Part shown: positions 23,960 to 31,924 of the stretch, piece after piece
Numbering within the stretch: position 1 is the stretch's first letter
How the letters are laid out: every line of letters starts with the position of its first letter
NCBI RefSeq assembly: GCF_016863015.1
Contig: NZ_BOOB01000070.1
Span: forward strand, 1-33,315
DNA length: 33,315 nucleotides
Origin: Microbispora amethystogenes
Lineage (GTDB): Bacteria > Actinomycetota > Actinomycetes > Streptosporangiales > Streptosporangiaceae
Reading direction: 5' to 3'
Made by a program: the position numbers and the translations under genes
The notes under the pieces: generated by a model
Told to the model about the DNA's origin: nothing
The model's input: only the letters and a program-made list of their open reading frames with translations
Database searches by the model: none

Positions 23960-24052
23960 ATGCGACTAGAAGGCAGATGATGCCTGTTGTGGGGATCGCT
24001 ACCGCGAAATAACGTGGCGCTCGGTAGTGCATCAATGAAAAGGAGGGCAACA

Positions 24053-24286
24053 ATGTCCGAATTCACGGTCGACGACGCTCTTGTCGCAGAACTCATGAAC
24101 CGGGTTGAGGAGGACGACGTCCAGAACATCGACCTCGAGTCCGTCGACGTGTCGTTCTCCGAGCTCGCCGGCATCAGCGCCGAGGAACTGCAGCGGTTCC
24201 TGGAGGACAAGGTCGGGGTGGCCCCCGACGAGAGCATTCAGGGCACCTTCACCGGCGCGCTCGTCACTCCCGCGACGCACTGCTGA
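24053..24286 (+). CDS. Thioamitide precursor peptide, TvaA-like (77 aa)
   Basis: An acidic leader (MNRVEEDDVQNIDLES, VDVSFSELAGISAEELQRFL) is followed by a hydrophobic core ending TFTGALVTPATHC. The ending keeps the thioviridamide-type spacing: Thr six from the end (T72), His penultimate (H76) and terminal Cys (C77). T72 and C77 can form an AviMeCys ring and H76 is the site for methylation and hydroxylation. P73 inside the ring is unusual. The leader/core border is not certain: a 13-residue core would start at T65, a 17-residue core at S61. AGGAGG precedes the ATG by 7 bases. It is the first gene of the rightward operon, with the kinase gene 23 bases downstream. Confidence 0.9.
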   Translation: MSEFTVDDALVAELMNRVEEDDVQNIDLESVDVSFSELAGISAEELQRFLEDKVGVAPDESIQGTFTGALVTPATHC

Positions 24287-24309
24287 GACGGCCCACGGCT
24301 GACGCATCG

Positions 24310-25461
24310 ATGAGCCCTTCTCCAGAAGATCTACTGCGTGCCCGGACGCTGGGGTTCCTGATCCCGCGTCCGGGCGCGAGGCCATCCCCGCGTACGGATG
24401 ACGACCATCTGTTCACCGCCGAGATGGTCGGGCGCGTCCTCCGATCGGCGGGACACCCGGTCCATGACGTGGCCTCCGTGGTGCGCTGCGTCTCCAGGCG
24501 ACGCGTGGCTCTGGCACGACTGGCGGATGACTCACACGTGCTTCTGAAATGGCCGGACGAGGACATCGACGTCCAGAACGACTATGAACCCACCATGTTG
24601 GGGCTGCTGGACGAACTGCGGCTTCCTCCAGAGGTGCGGGCAGCCATCCCCAGGATCCTGGCGGTGGACGCGCGAACCCGCGTGGTGGTCGTCGACGCGA
24701 TCGCCCCGTGCCCCAGCCTGCACGACCTGCTGAAAGCGGGGGACCGGCTGCCGGAGTCGTGTCTACCCGCCCTGGCCCGGGTTCTCGTCGCCCTGCACGG
24801 CACTCCGGTCGGGGGGATCAGAGAGGGCGTATACGGGGACCGGACGCTGGGGCCTCCCGTGCCGCGCGACACCGTCGTGAGCACATGGGAGTACGTCCAC
24901 GGCTGCGGCCTGGAGTTCGACGACTATCTGAGGGCCATGCAGGAACTGGAGCCGAGTTTCCGGGATCTGCACGACCAATGGACTCCCCGCAGCCTGATCC
25001 ACTTCGACCTGGGGGGAGACAACATCCTCTTCCCGGCCGGACGACCCGAGGGAGCTCTGCCCGTCAGGCTCATCGACTGGGAGCTCGCGGGATTCGGCGA
25101 CCCGATGTACGACGTCGGTTTCCTGGTCGGCCAGCTGTTCGTCGGTCATATGCGGCGGGTGCGGTTCTCCATCGGAGTCTCCGGCTGGCTGCCACGGGTG
25201 AAGACCGACGCCCGTGCCTTCCTGCGGGCTTACTCGGCCGAGGCCCCCGTGTCCGCGGAACAGCGGGACAGAGCGGTGCAGTACGCCGGCATAGCACTTC
25301 TTGTGCACGCCACGGTCAGGCTTCAGCAACTCGGCGGACTGGGCAGGATCGGCTACCTCTGCCTGCATTTCGGAAAGCGGTTCGTCCGGCACCCCGAGGT
25401 CGTTTCCACACTGCTTTTCGGCGAGGCTGGAGAAGTCAGGGGGCAGGATGAACGACTATGA
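24310..25461 (+). CDS. APH-type kinase, TvaC/LxmK-like (383 aa)
   Basis: The C-lobe has an intact Brenner motif IHFDLGGDN (HxDxxxxN, about residues 230-238) and metal loop LIDWELAGFGDPMYDVGFL (about 255-273), so unlike its partner encoded on the other strand it should be catalytic. The N-lobe shows VALARLADDSHVLLKWP with a candidate ATP-binding Lys. In thioamitide and lexapeptide-type pathways this family is thought to phosphorylate Ser/Thr in the core before elimination to Dha/Dhb. It follows the precursor in the same operon and its end overlaps the HopA1-like gene by 14 bases. Confidence 0.84.
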   Translation: MSPSPEDLLRARTLGFLIPRPGARPSPRTDDDHLFTAEMVGRVLRSAGHPVHDVASVVRCVSRRRVALARLADDSHVLLKWPDEDIDVQNDYEPTMLGLLDELRLPPEVRAAIPRILAVDARTRVVVVDAIAPCPSLHDLLKAGDRLPESCLPALARVLVALHGTPVGGIREGVYGDRTLGPPVPRDTVVSTWEYVHGCGLEFDDYLRAMQELEPSFRDLHDQWTPRSLIHFDLGGDNILFPAGRPEGALPVRLIDWELAGFGDPMYDVGFLVGQLFVGHMRRVRFSIGVSGWLPRVKTDARAFLRAYSAEAPVSAEQRDRAVQYAGIALLVHATVRLQQLGGLGRIGYLCLHFGKRFVRHPEVVSTLLFGEAGEVRGQDERL

Positions 25462-26467
25462 GAAGATCTTCTGGCGGATAGCACAGGAGATCGAGATTCT
25501 CGACGCCGCCACCTTCCGGCATCCCGAGTTCGGCGCGTTGGAACCGCCGAGAGATCTGGAGGTCGACCCGGAGCGTCCGGTCCTGGCGCACCTGCACCGG
25601 TTGATCTACCTCACCTACTACGCCGGCGACTATTTCGCCGCCGAGCTGTTCCTGGGAGGCGGCCGTCGTGCGGCGTCGCTGCAGGGACACGAGGACCACG
25701 ATCTGGTCAACCTCATCCGGGCGGCCATCGCGGGGCAGGGCCAGGTGCAGGGCGGCTGGATCGTCCGGGGGAGGCGGGGTCGCGACTACCTCGTCGCCAG
25801 GGACGCCCTGACGCTGCGGGCGTCGCAGGAGGAACTGATCACCGAGGGGCCGCTGACGGAGGGAGCCGAAGTCGCGCTGCGCCTGCCACCTGGTCGCCCC
25901 TACCTGCTCCTGGGTTGGTACACGATCTTCGGTGACCACGGTGGGCTGGACGGAGGCGAGGGCGGGCTCGTCCGTCTCTATCTGACGCTCGCGGACGCCG
26001 GCGCGGCGCCGGAACTGGTCCATGCGACCACTCGGGCGTTGAACGACCTGCGTGTCCCCTTCCAGTTGAAACTGGTGAACAATCCGGAGGCGTTCGAACG
26101 CCGGGACGCTTTCGTGATCTACCTCGGCGCGGGTGCCTGGAAGCGTCACCGGGCGGTGCTCGAGAAGATCCATCGGAGCCGGGAGGACCGCTTCCGGGAC
26201 GACCACCCGTGTTTCGCGCTCAGATTGGCACGGGGTTTCTCCTTCGCTCAGGAGCCCGAGGTCGAGGGGCAGCGTACGAGCTTCGGCCTGCATCGCTGCC
26301 AGCTCGTGGCGGAAGGGCTGCTGCGGGCGTACGAGGAAGGCCGCCACTCGCCGCGCGAACGCTTCCTGTCGATCAGGGAGAGGTACGCCGAGGCGGGTCT
26401 CGATATCCGCCGCCCCTATCTGAACGCGCCTGGGAGCCGCGAGACGCAGAGTCTCGTCGGCGCATAG
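25448..26467 (+). CDS. HopA1-family protein, TvaE/LxmY-like (339 aa)
   Basis: The sequence resembles bacterial proteins annotated after the Pseudomonas effector HopA1: LHRLIYLTYYAGDYF, GWIVRGRRGRDYLV, FGDHGGLDGGEGGLVRLYLTL, VPFQLKLVNNPEAFERRDAFVIYLG and a C-terminal HPCFALRLARGFSFAQEP. No membrane segment or export signal is present, so it is a cytoplasmic biosynthetic enzyme and not an effector. In class V lanthipeptide and thioamitide clusters the HopA1-like protein is taken to eliminate phosphate from the phosphorylated Ser/Thr, by analogy with phosphothreonine lyases. The gene start overlaps the kinase gene end. Confidence 0.8.
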   Translation: MNDYEKIFWRIAQEIEILDAATFRHPEFGALEPPRDLEVDPERPVLAHLHRLIYLTYYAGDYFAAELFLGGGRRAASLQGHEDHDLVNLIRAAIAGQGQVQGGWIVRGRRGRDYLVARDALTLRASQEELITEGPLTEGAEVALRLPPGRPYLLLGWYTIFGDHGGLDGGEGGLVRLYLTLADAGAAPELVHATTRALNDLRVPFQLKLVNNPEAFERRDAFVIYLGAGAWKRHRAVLEKIHRSREDRFRDDHPCFALRLARGFSFAQEPEVEGQRTSFGLHRCQLVAEGLLRAYEEGRHSPRERFLSIRERYAEAGLDIRRPYLNAPGSRETQSLVGA

Positions 26468-26487
26468 GACAGTCAAGAGGAGGAAGC

Positions 26488-27834
26488 ATGCGCCTTCGTA
26501 CGCATATTCCGAAGATAAATGGGACTGGTGCGCACCGCGAGGTGAGTTCCGAGGTCACGTGGGACCGTGTGCGACCGCATCTGCGGCGGGCCGGTATCAC
26601 GCGTGTCGCCGACATCACCTGGCTGGATCGTGTAGGAATACCCGTCTACAACGCCATCTCGCCGCGCTCGCACGATGTGATCTCCGTTTACAACGGGAAA
26701 GGCGCTCGGCCGATCGACGCCATGACTTCGGCCGTCATGGAGGGTATCGAGAGGTTCTCCGCCTGGCTTCCGGTCCGGCCCGCGGCGATCGCCTCCTACG
26801 AGGAGCTGTTGTCGCAGGGGCGCGCGGTGCTCGACCCCAGAAACTACAACCTGAAGCTGTCCCGGCACTACCGAGATGACGCGCCCATTTCCTGGGTGGA
26901 GGGGTACGACATTCTCAACGAGGAGCCGGTCCTGGTGCCGCAGGACGGCGCGGTCTACAACATGAGAATGCATGAGCCGCCCACCTATGAGATATCCACC
27001 ACCAACGGGCTGGCATCGGGAAACAGCCTGGAGGAGGCCGTCTGCCATGCGCTCTGCGAAGTGATCGAACGCGATTCGATCACCATCGCCGAGCTGCTCA
27101 GCAGTCAGCTGTCCCAGGTGCTGGAGAAGGGGCTGCACGTCGAGCGGCAGCCCGCCGCGATCTTCGAGCGCCTCAAGGAGCTGCACCCCCATCTCGACAT
27201 GGAGAGCCTCCCTCCGCGGGCGCAGGCGCTCGTCCAGCGGTTTCACGCGGCCGGCATCGAGATGCGGCTGATCAACATCACCACCGACCTCGGAGTGGCG
27301 AGTTTCATGGCGGCCACGGCCGAGGACCTGGGGCCGACGGTGTCGAAGGGGCACGGCGGCTTCGGGACGCACCCCGACGCCGAGGTCGCGCTGCTGAGGG
27401 CCATCTCGGAGTGCGCGCAGGGCAGGGCTGTCGACATTCAGGCGATGAGGGAGGACATAAGCCTCCCCGGCGAGGACGTTCCGAGGCACCTGTACCACGT
27501 ACGCAGATCGTCGACTCTCGACAAGGGCGGCTGGGCGTGGCGTCCGGTCGGCACGCGTGTCCGGATGTCCGAAATTCCTTCTCATCCGAGTGAGGACATC
27601 ATCGCGGACATCACGTTCATGCTCGGCAGGCTTCGTTCCTGTGGAATACGGCGTGCGGTGGTGGTGGACCTTTCTCCTCCTGGGATTCCGGTGAGCGTCG
27701 TGCGACTGATCGTTCCGCACCTCGAATCCTGGGGGGTCGACTACAGCAAGCTGGGAGAACGAGGCGCCGGAGCGTGGACAAGAGCGCTCAACGAGTTGGC
27801 GGGGAGAAAGCGTGATCTCGCGATCACCGTTTGA
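26488..27834 (+). CDS. YcaO protein, thioamide-forming (448 aa)
   Basis: ATP-binding elements of the YcaO fold are in place: SAVMEGIERFSAW (81-93, E85 and E88), SLEEAVCHALCEVIERD (180-196), KGHGGFGTHPDAEVALLRAISECAQGR (287-313). There is no fused ThiF/E1-like or dehydrogenase domain, and the next gene is TfuA. The YcaO-TfuA pair without azoline partners is the signature for backbone thioamidation in thioviridamide-type peptides (TvaH-like). AGAGGAGG before the ATG at 26488 fixes the start. The C-terminal tail, RKRDLAITV, does not end in a Pro-rich motif. Confidence 0.92.
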   Translation: MRLRTHIPKINGTGAHREVSSEVTWDRVRPHLRRAGITRVADITWLDRVGIPVYNAISPRSHDVISVYNGKGARPIDAMTSAVMEGIERFSAWLPVRPAAIASYEELLSQGRAVLDPRNYNLKLSRHYRDDAPISWVEGYDILNEEPVLVPQDGAVYNMRMHEPPTYEISTTNGLASGNSLEEAVCHALCEVIERDSITIAELLSSQLSQVLEKGLHVERQPAAIFERLKELHPHLDMESLPPRAQALVQRFHAAGIEMRLINITTDLGVASFMAATAEDLGPTVSKGHGGFGTHPDAEVALLRAISECAQGRAVDIQAMREDISLPGEDVPRHLYHVRRSSTLDKGGWAWRPVGTRVRMSEIPSHPSEDIIADITFMLGRLRSCGIRRAVVVDLSPPGIPVSVVRLIVPHLESWGVDYSKLGERGAGAWTRALNELAGRKRDLAITV

Positions 27835-27847
27835 TCGAGGAGCTTCC

Positions 27848-28537
27848 ATGACAGCCGTTGTGTTCGCCGGCCCAAGCCTCCGGCGGGAGTTCGTTCCGGA
27901 TCGGGCGGACATCGAGATCCTCCCGCCGATCCAGAGGGGTGACATCGACGCGCTCCTCGCCCGCGACGTGCCCCCCACCGTGATCGGCATCGTCGACGGC
28001 CGCTTCATGCAGAGCCTGTCGATCTCCCCGAAGGAGGTGCTGAAAGCGGTCGACCAGGGGATCCACCTACTCGGCTCGTCCAGTATGGGAGCCCTCCGAG
28101 CGGTGGAATGCGCGCCATACGGGATGCAGGGCGTCGGAAAGATCTTCGAGGAGTACCTGTCGGGCCGTATCGACGCGGACGACGAAGTGGCCATGATCTA
28201 TCTGGAGGGCGAGTACACCCCCCTCTCCGAGCCGATGGTCAACATGAGGTTCGCCGTGCGGGCGGGGGTATCCGTCGGCGCCTTCGAGGAACGGACGGGG
28301 GAGGTCTTCCTCCGCGCGGCCAAGGCGCTCTACTTCCCCGAGCGGACAGTCGACCGGGTGCTCCGGGTGATCGCCGGAGAGGTGACCGCGGAAGAACACC
28401 ACAGGATCGCGGGCTTCTTCGCGTCCTCCGCGCCCGACACCAAGAGTGAGGACGCGGCGGCCCTGCTGGCCAGGGTCGTGGAGTTACTGCCCCCGGCCGC
28501 GCCGGTGACTCCGGCGAGCGAAGGCGTCCGGCTGTGA
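27848..28537 (+). CDS. tfuA: TfuA-like thioamidation partner (229 aa)
   Basis: The TfuA core is evident: VVFAGPSLRREF (4-15), PPIQRGDIDALL, IGIVDGRFMQSLSISPKEVLKAVDQGIHLLGSSSMGALRA and GVGKIFEEYLSGRIDADDEVAMIY, followed by a helical C-terminus. In methanogens and actinomycetes TfuA proteins associate with YcaO and help supply or activate sulfur for thioamide formation. GAGGAG lies 6 bases before the ATG; the GTG of the dioxygenase overlaps the stop. Matches TvaI in thioviridamide-type clusters. Confidence 0.9.
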   Translation: MTAVVFAGPSLRREFVPDRADIEILPPIQRGDIDALLARDVPPTVIGIVDGRFMQSLSISPKEVLKAVDQGIHLLGSSSMGALRAVECAPYGMQGVGKIFEEYLSGRIDADDEVAMIYLEGEYTPLSEPMVNMRFAVRAGVSVGAFEERTGEVFLRAAKALYFPERTVDRVLRVIAGEVTAEEHHRIAGFFASSAPDTKSEDAAALLARVVELLPPAAPVTPASEGVRL

Positions 28538-29394
28538 CGAGGCTGGACCGGGAGAAGATCTCGATGCTCCGGACCGAAGGCTTCTGTCTCCCCGTGGATC
28601 TTCTGATGCCGGAGGAGGCGGCGGGGATCCTCCGGGAGGTGCGCAGGTACGAGGAACTCGCGACCAGGGTGGGCGGCGTCCTGGGCCACAACTGGACGTT
28701 CCCGAAAAGTCATCTGGTCGCGGGGTGGGCCGACCGCCTCGTGCACGACGGCCGTGTCCTGGCGATCGCGGAGCAGGTGCTCGGACCCGACCTGCTCGTC
28801 TGGGCCACGAGCCTGTTCCTCAGGAAAGCCGGAAGCCCTGGAGAGCTCGCCTGGCATCAGGACGCTCCGTACTACGGTTGGCAGGATTTCGACGGCAAGG
28901 CGATACGCATGTGGATAGCGCTCACCGACACCGACCGCGGAAACGGCACGATGCGGTACGCGCCGCGTACGCACCGGAGCGGGCTCCTGTCCCACAGCTT
29001 CCGAGGGTCCGGCGTGCCGGCGCTCATGCGTGGCGAGGAAGTCGAGTTCGACGTGGACGATGAAACGGCGCTGGACGTCACGCTGACCGCGGGGCAGTGC
29101 TCGCTGCACCTGCCGACGACGATCCATAGTTCTGGTCCCAACGCGAGCCGGTCGGATCGGGTCTGCTTCGCGATCGACTTCATCCGGCCCGGCGTGCGCC
29201 CTCTGGGAGGGCGGGACAGTGCTCTTCTCGTTCGGGGTGCCGACATGTCGGGTCACTACGAACGCGAAAGCAGGCTCACCGAGGAGTTCGGCACCGCGGC
29301 GCTCAAAGCGTTCTCCCGCGCGACGAGGATCCGGCACAGCAGGATGGCCGGCCTCATGCGCGCCGGTCGCGATTCCGGTGCCCGTGCCGTGTAG
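28534..29394 (+). CDS. Fe(II)/2-oxoglutarate dioxygenase, PhyH-type, TvaJ-like (286 aa)
   Basis: The iron triad is visible: H108 and D110 in WHQDAPYYGW and the distal H198 in TTIHSSGPNAS, with an Arg about 11-14 residues later (SDRVCFAIDF) to hold 2-oxoglutarate. MWIALTDTDRGNGTMRYAPRTH is typical of the phytanoyl-CoA dioxygenase family. In thioamitides the homologue beta-hydroxylates the core His, and this precursor carries that His. The GTG start overlaps the TfuA stop (GTGA). The protein is soluble and of normal length. Confidence 0.88.
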   Translation: MTRLDREKISMLRTEGFCLPVDLLMPEEAAGILREVRRYEELATRVGGVLGHNWTFPKSHLVAGWADRLVHDGRVLAIAEQVLGPDLLVWATSLFLRKAGSPGELAWHQDAPYYGWQDFDGKAIRMWIALTDTDRGNGTMRYAPRTHRSGLLSHSFRGSGVPALMRGEEVEFDVDDETALDVTLTAGQCSLHLPTTIHSSGPNASRSDRVCFAIDFIRPGVRPLGGRDSALLVRGADMSGHYERESRLTEEFGTAALKAFSRATRIRHSRMAGLMRAGRDSGARAV

Positions 29395-29396
29395 GT

Positions 29397-30170
29397 GTGT
29401 GGGTCACGTTGCTGCCTTTCCGGACGCCCTGGGCGGTCCAGCCCTTCGATGGGCCGGGTATGCCGATCTCCGTGGATCTCAGCGCCTGGTTCCCGCCGGT
29501 CGTGAACCAGCGGACCGTTCCTCTGTGCACCGCCGCCGTGGCCACCGGGATCGCCGGCTTCTATGCGCGCCGCGGTAGGGAACGGGATTTCACCCCCTCC
29601 GTCCTGTTCAATTACCGTACCTCCCGCATGGTGATGGGAGACCCGGACAGGGCCGGATCCACGCTGGTCCACAGCTTCGACGCGTGGAACAGATTCGGTA
29701 TGGTCGAAGAGGAGGAATGGCCTTTCAGGGAGGACCGCGAGAACATGGACCCGCCGCCCCGGTGTTTTCGCCGGGCGGCGGACCGGCGAGGAATAAAGTA
29801 CCATCCGATTTTCCAGAACGCTCCGCCGGTGGAACTGCGCCTGCTGAAGGAACTCCTCGTCAGCGGGATTCCGATAGCGGTCGACATTCCCCTTCATCCG
29901 GTTCAGCTGTCCTCGTTCCGGACGCATGTGATGCCGGTGCCACCCAACGGTGCGAGGACGTTCGGACGGCATGTGGTGATTGTTGCCGGATATGACGACC
30001 GGCCGCGCGGCCAGGAGGCGGGTGGCGCTTTCCTGATCCGGAACAGTTGGGGGTCCGGGTGGGCGAGGAACGGGTACGGATGGCTGCCGTACTCCTATCT
30101 GGACGATCACCTCATCAGGGAGGCGTGGGTGGTGTCGGAGCAGAGATGGGAGTGCCTCGATGAAACCTGA
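29397..30170 (+). CDS. Papain-like C1 cysteine protease, TvaK-like (257 aa)
   Basis: Catalytic residues line up with the C1 family: Gln38 (VVNQRTVPLC) in the oxyanion hole, nucleophile C44, H192 in GRHVVIVAGYDD and N216 in LIRNSWGSGWARNGYGWLPY. There is no signal peptide and no inhibitory prodomain, so it acts in the cytoplasm. In thioamitide clusters a C1-type protease is the natural candidate for leader removal, though its need has not been shown in every pathway. The GTG start has a weak ribosome site and is 2 bases past the dioxygenase stop; an ATG further in (29460) is an alternative. Confidence 0.82.
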   Translation: MWVTLLPFRTPWAVQPFDGPGMPISVDLSAWFPPVVNQRTVPLCTAAVATGIAGFYARRGRERDFTPSVLFNYRTSRMVMGDPDRAGSTLVHSFDAWNRFGMVEEEEWPFREDRENMDPPPRCFRRAADRRGIKYHPIFQNAPPVELRLLKELLVSGIPIAVDIPLHPVQLSSFRTHVMPVPPNGARTFGRHVVIVAGYDDRPRGQEAGGAFLIRNSWGSGWARNGYGWLPYSYLDDHLIREAWVVSEQRWECLDET

Positions 30171-31038
30171 GGGCGGACCCTCCACGGGGAGGCTGGTTTC
30201 GGCGGGGCGGTGGCTGATCCCCGCCGTGCTCGCGATCGAGGTGCTGCTGCTGGTGACCGGGATGATCGACTTCGGCACCGGGGCCCGCATGGTGCTGATC
30301 GTGGAGTCGTTGCTGTTCGGGCTCGTCCTGCTGCAGGCGAGATCGGCGTGGTCCGTCTACCGCGCCGCGCGGGCGGACGGGTGCGACGAGATGGGAGCCA
30401 CCGGTGCGGCCCTCGACGCGGTGCTGCCCGCGCCGGCCGCCGCCGTCCTCAAACAGGATCTGCTTCTGTGGCGTGCGCTGTACCTGGCGGCCCGCCGCAG
30501 GAAGGCCCTCGATGCGGACGAGGTCGCCATCGCCTATGGCAGGGAAGTACGTACGATCATGTGGCTGGTCATGGTGGTCGACGGCGTGCTGCTCGTGGTC
30601 GTCCACCTCGCTCTTCCCTGGCCGGCGGTACGCATGGTCCTGTTCGTGGTGACCATCATCGGACTGCTGTGGCTGGCCGGATTCCTGGCGGCTCTGCACG
30701 TCTACCCGCACGCCATCGGACCGCGACGGCTCCGCCTGCGTTTCGCGTCGTTCTACGACGTCTGCGTACCGGTCGCGATGATCAAGTCGGTCCGCGTCGA
30801 GAGGGGCGGCAAAGGGCTGCTGAGATCGGCCGAGGTGGTCGGCGGGACTCTGGTGATGGAGGTGTCCAGCTCCACGAACATCGTGATCGAACTCACGGGT
30901 ACGCACGTCGTGAAACTGCGCGGGCGCGAGCATCCGATCACGAGGGTGCGCTGTTACGCGGACGACCCCGTGAAGGCGGTCGAGATGGCGACCGGTTTCG
31001 TCGGAGGGGCGGACGGCTCGACGCCCATGAGCGCGTGA
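30160..31038 (+). CDS. Four-helix membrane protein of the RiPP operon (292 aa)
   Basis: Four hydrophobic segments are evident: LIPAVLAIEVLLLVTGMI, MVLIVESLLFGLVLLQA, IMWLVMVVDGVLLVVVHLAL and MVLFVVTIIGLLWLAGFLAAL. They are arranged as two pairs around a soluble loop, with a C-terminal cytoplasmic domain of about 110 residues (FASFYDVCVPVAMIKSVRVERGG..., IVIELTGTHVVKLRG). No ATPase or carrier motif is seen. The start overlaps the protease gene by 11 bases, so it belongs to the operon. Its function is unknown; immunity or localisation are possible. It is the only membrane protein in the cluster, which has no obvious exporter. Confidence 0.72.
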   Translation: MKPEGGPSTGRLVSAGRWLIPAVLAIEVLLLVTGMIDFGTGARMVLIVESLLFGLVLLQARSAWSVYRAARADGCDEMGATGAALDAVLPAPAAAVLKQDLLLWRALYLAARRRKALDADEVAIAYGREVRTIMWLVMVVDGVLLVVVHLALPWPAVRMVLFVVTIIGLLWLAGFLAALHVYPHAIGPRRLRLRFASFYDVCVPVAMIKSVRVERGGKGLLRSAEVVGGTLVMEVSSSTNIVIELTGTHVVKLRGREHPITRVRCYADDPVKAVEMATGFVGGADGSTPMSA

Positions 31039-31074
31039 TCACATGGGAGCCGGGCGGCCGGTTGCGTGAGGCGG

Positions 31075-31710
31075 TCACAGGACGCCCGGCCATCCCGGCG
31101 GGAAGTGCCGGGAGATGTCGGGGAGAGCGTGCCTCGTGTACCAGCGGGCCAGTTGCTCGGAGGTCAGCCACTGCTTCTCCCGGACCCACCACCTCAAGGT
31201 GGCGACGGAGGCGTGCGCGGCTATTCCGGTCCTGAGGTCGGACAGGGCTTCGTCGCTCATCTGCGCGGCCGGGGGTGGGGACCTCCGGTAGACGTCGTTG
31301 ATGAGGCCGATCCAGTGCTCGTGGAGCCAGCTCTCGAACCAGAGGCTCTTCTTGTGGATCAGCAGCGCGGAATAGAGGTTCCGATGCGCGGCGATGTGGT
31401 CGAGTACCTGGGCGAATGCGGTGATGAACTGCTGGGAGGCGACCGGACCGGCGGCTGAGAGAAGGATCTCCCGCCCCTTGCGCGTTCCATTCTCGTAGCA
31501 GGTTTCGACCAGGTGGAATTTGTCGCGATAGTGTCGGTAGAAGGTGGAGCGATGCACGTCGGCCAGCGCCGTGATGTCAGAGACGGTGATCGAGTCGAAT
31601 CCTTTCGCAAGGCTGAGCCTCTCGACCGCGGCATGGATGGCCATCAGAGAGCGTGCTGTTCTGCGGTCCACAAAGTCCGAGGCGCGTGTTCTCCGGTTGG
31701 ATGCCGACAT
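31075..31710 (-). CDS. TetR/AcrR-family regulator (211 aa)
   Basis: The N-terminal HTH is typical: AIHAAVERLSLAKGFDSITVSDITALADVHRSTFYRHYRDKFHLVE (about residues 25-70). The C-terminal helices form the ligand/dimer domain (WFESWLHEHWIGLINDVY, LRTGIAAHASVATLRWWVREK). It is convergent with the RiPP operon, 36 bases beyond it. It probably controls the cluster, with candidate operators at 23932-23959 and upstream of its own start at 31876-31894; this is inference. Confidence 0.88.
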   Translation of the reverse strand: MSASNRRTRASDFVDRRTARSLMAIHAAVERLSLAKGFDSITVSDITALADVHRSTFYRHYRDKFHLVETCYENGTRKGREILLSAAGPVASQQFITAFAQVLDHIAAHRNLYSALLIHKKSLWFESWLHEHWIGLINDVYRRSPPPAAQMSDEALSDLRTGIAAHASVATLRWWVREKQWLTSEQLARWYTRHALPDISRHFPPGWPGVL

Positions 31711-31875
31711 GCTTCATGACCTCGCCTGGCTGAGAATGCCTTCGTGCTGAGGTGCTGTATGGGGGCCGGGTGTGCTTCCCGCAGGCTGACGAACGGCGCC
31801 TCGTGCACGCCGGTAGTGGCTACTCATGGAATGTCCCCCCATCCCCGATTCGTTCAATATTGTGTCTGCTTCGTC

Positions 31876-31894
31876 AACATGTGCCATACATGTT
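31876..31894. promoter_or_regulatory. Inverted repeat upstream of the TetR gene
   Basis: AACATGT-GCCAT-ACATGTT, with 7-base arms, lies 166 bases before the tetR start in an AT-richer gap (31711-31920) that holds no gene. The spacing and symmetry suit a dimeric TetR-type repressor acting on its own promoter. Confidence 0.5.
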
Positions 31895-31924
31895 CTCTAA
31901 ACGAGCGGTCCGCGTGAACGCGAA

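Noticed and set aside
23987..24052. Longer precursor starting at 23987
   Set aside because: The extension covers the promoter and ribosome site; AGGAGG is placed correctly for the ATG at 24053.
25448..26467. HopA1-like gene as a type III secretion effector
   Set aside because: The name comes from a plant-pathogen protein; here the gene is inside a RiPP operon of a Gram-positive type genome with no secretion system.
26488..28537. YcaO/TfuA as an azoline (TOMM) synthetase
   Set aside because: No ThiF/E1-like or azoline dehydrogenase partner is present, and the precursor has one Cys only, required for the AviMeCys ring; thioamidation fits better.
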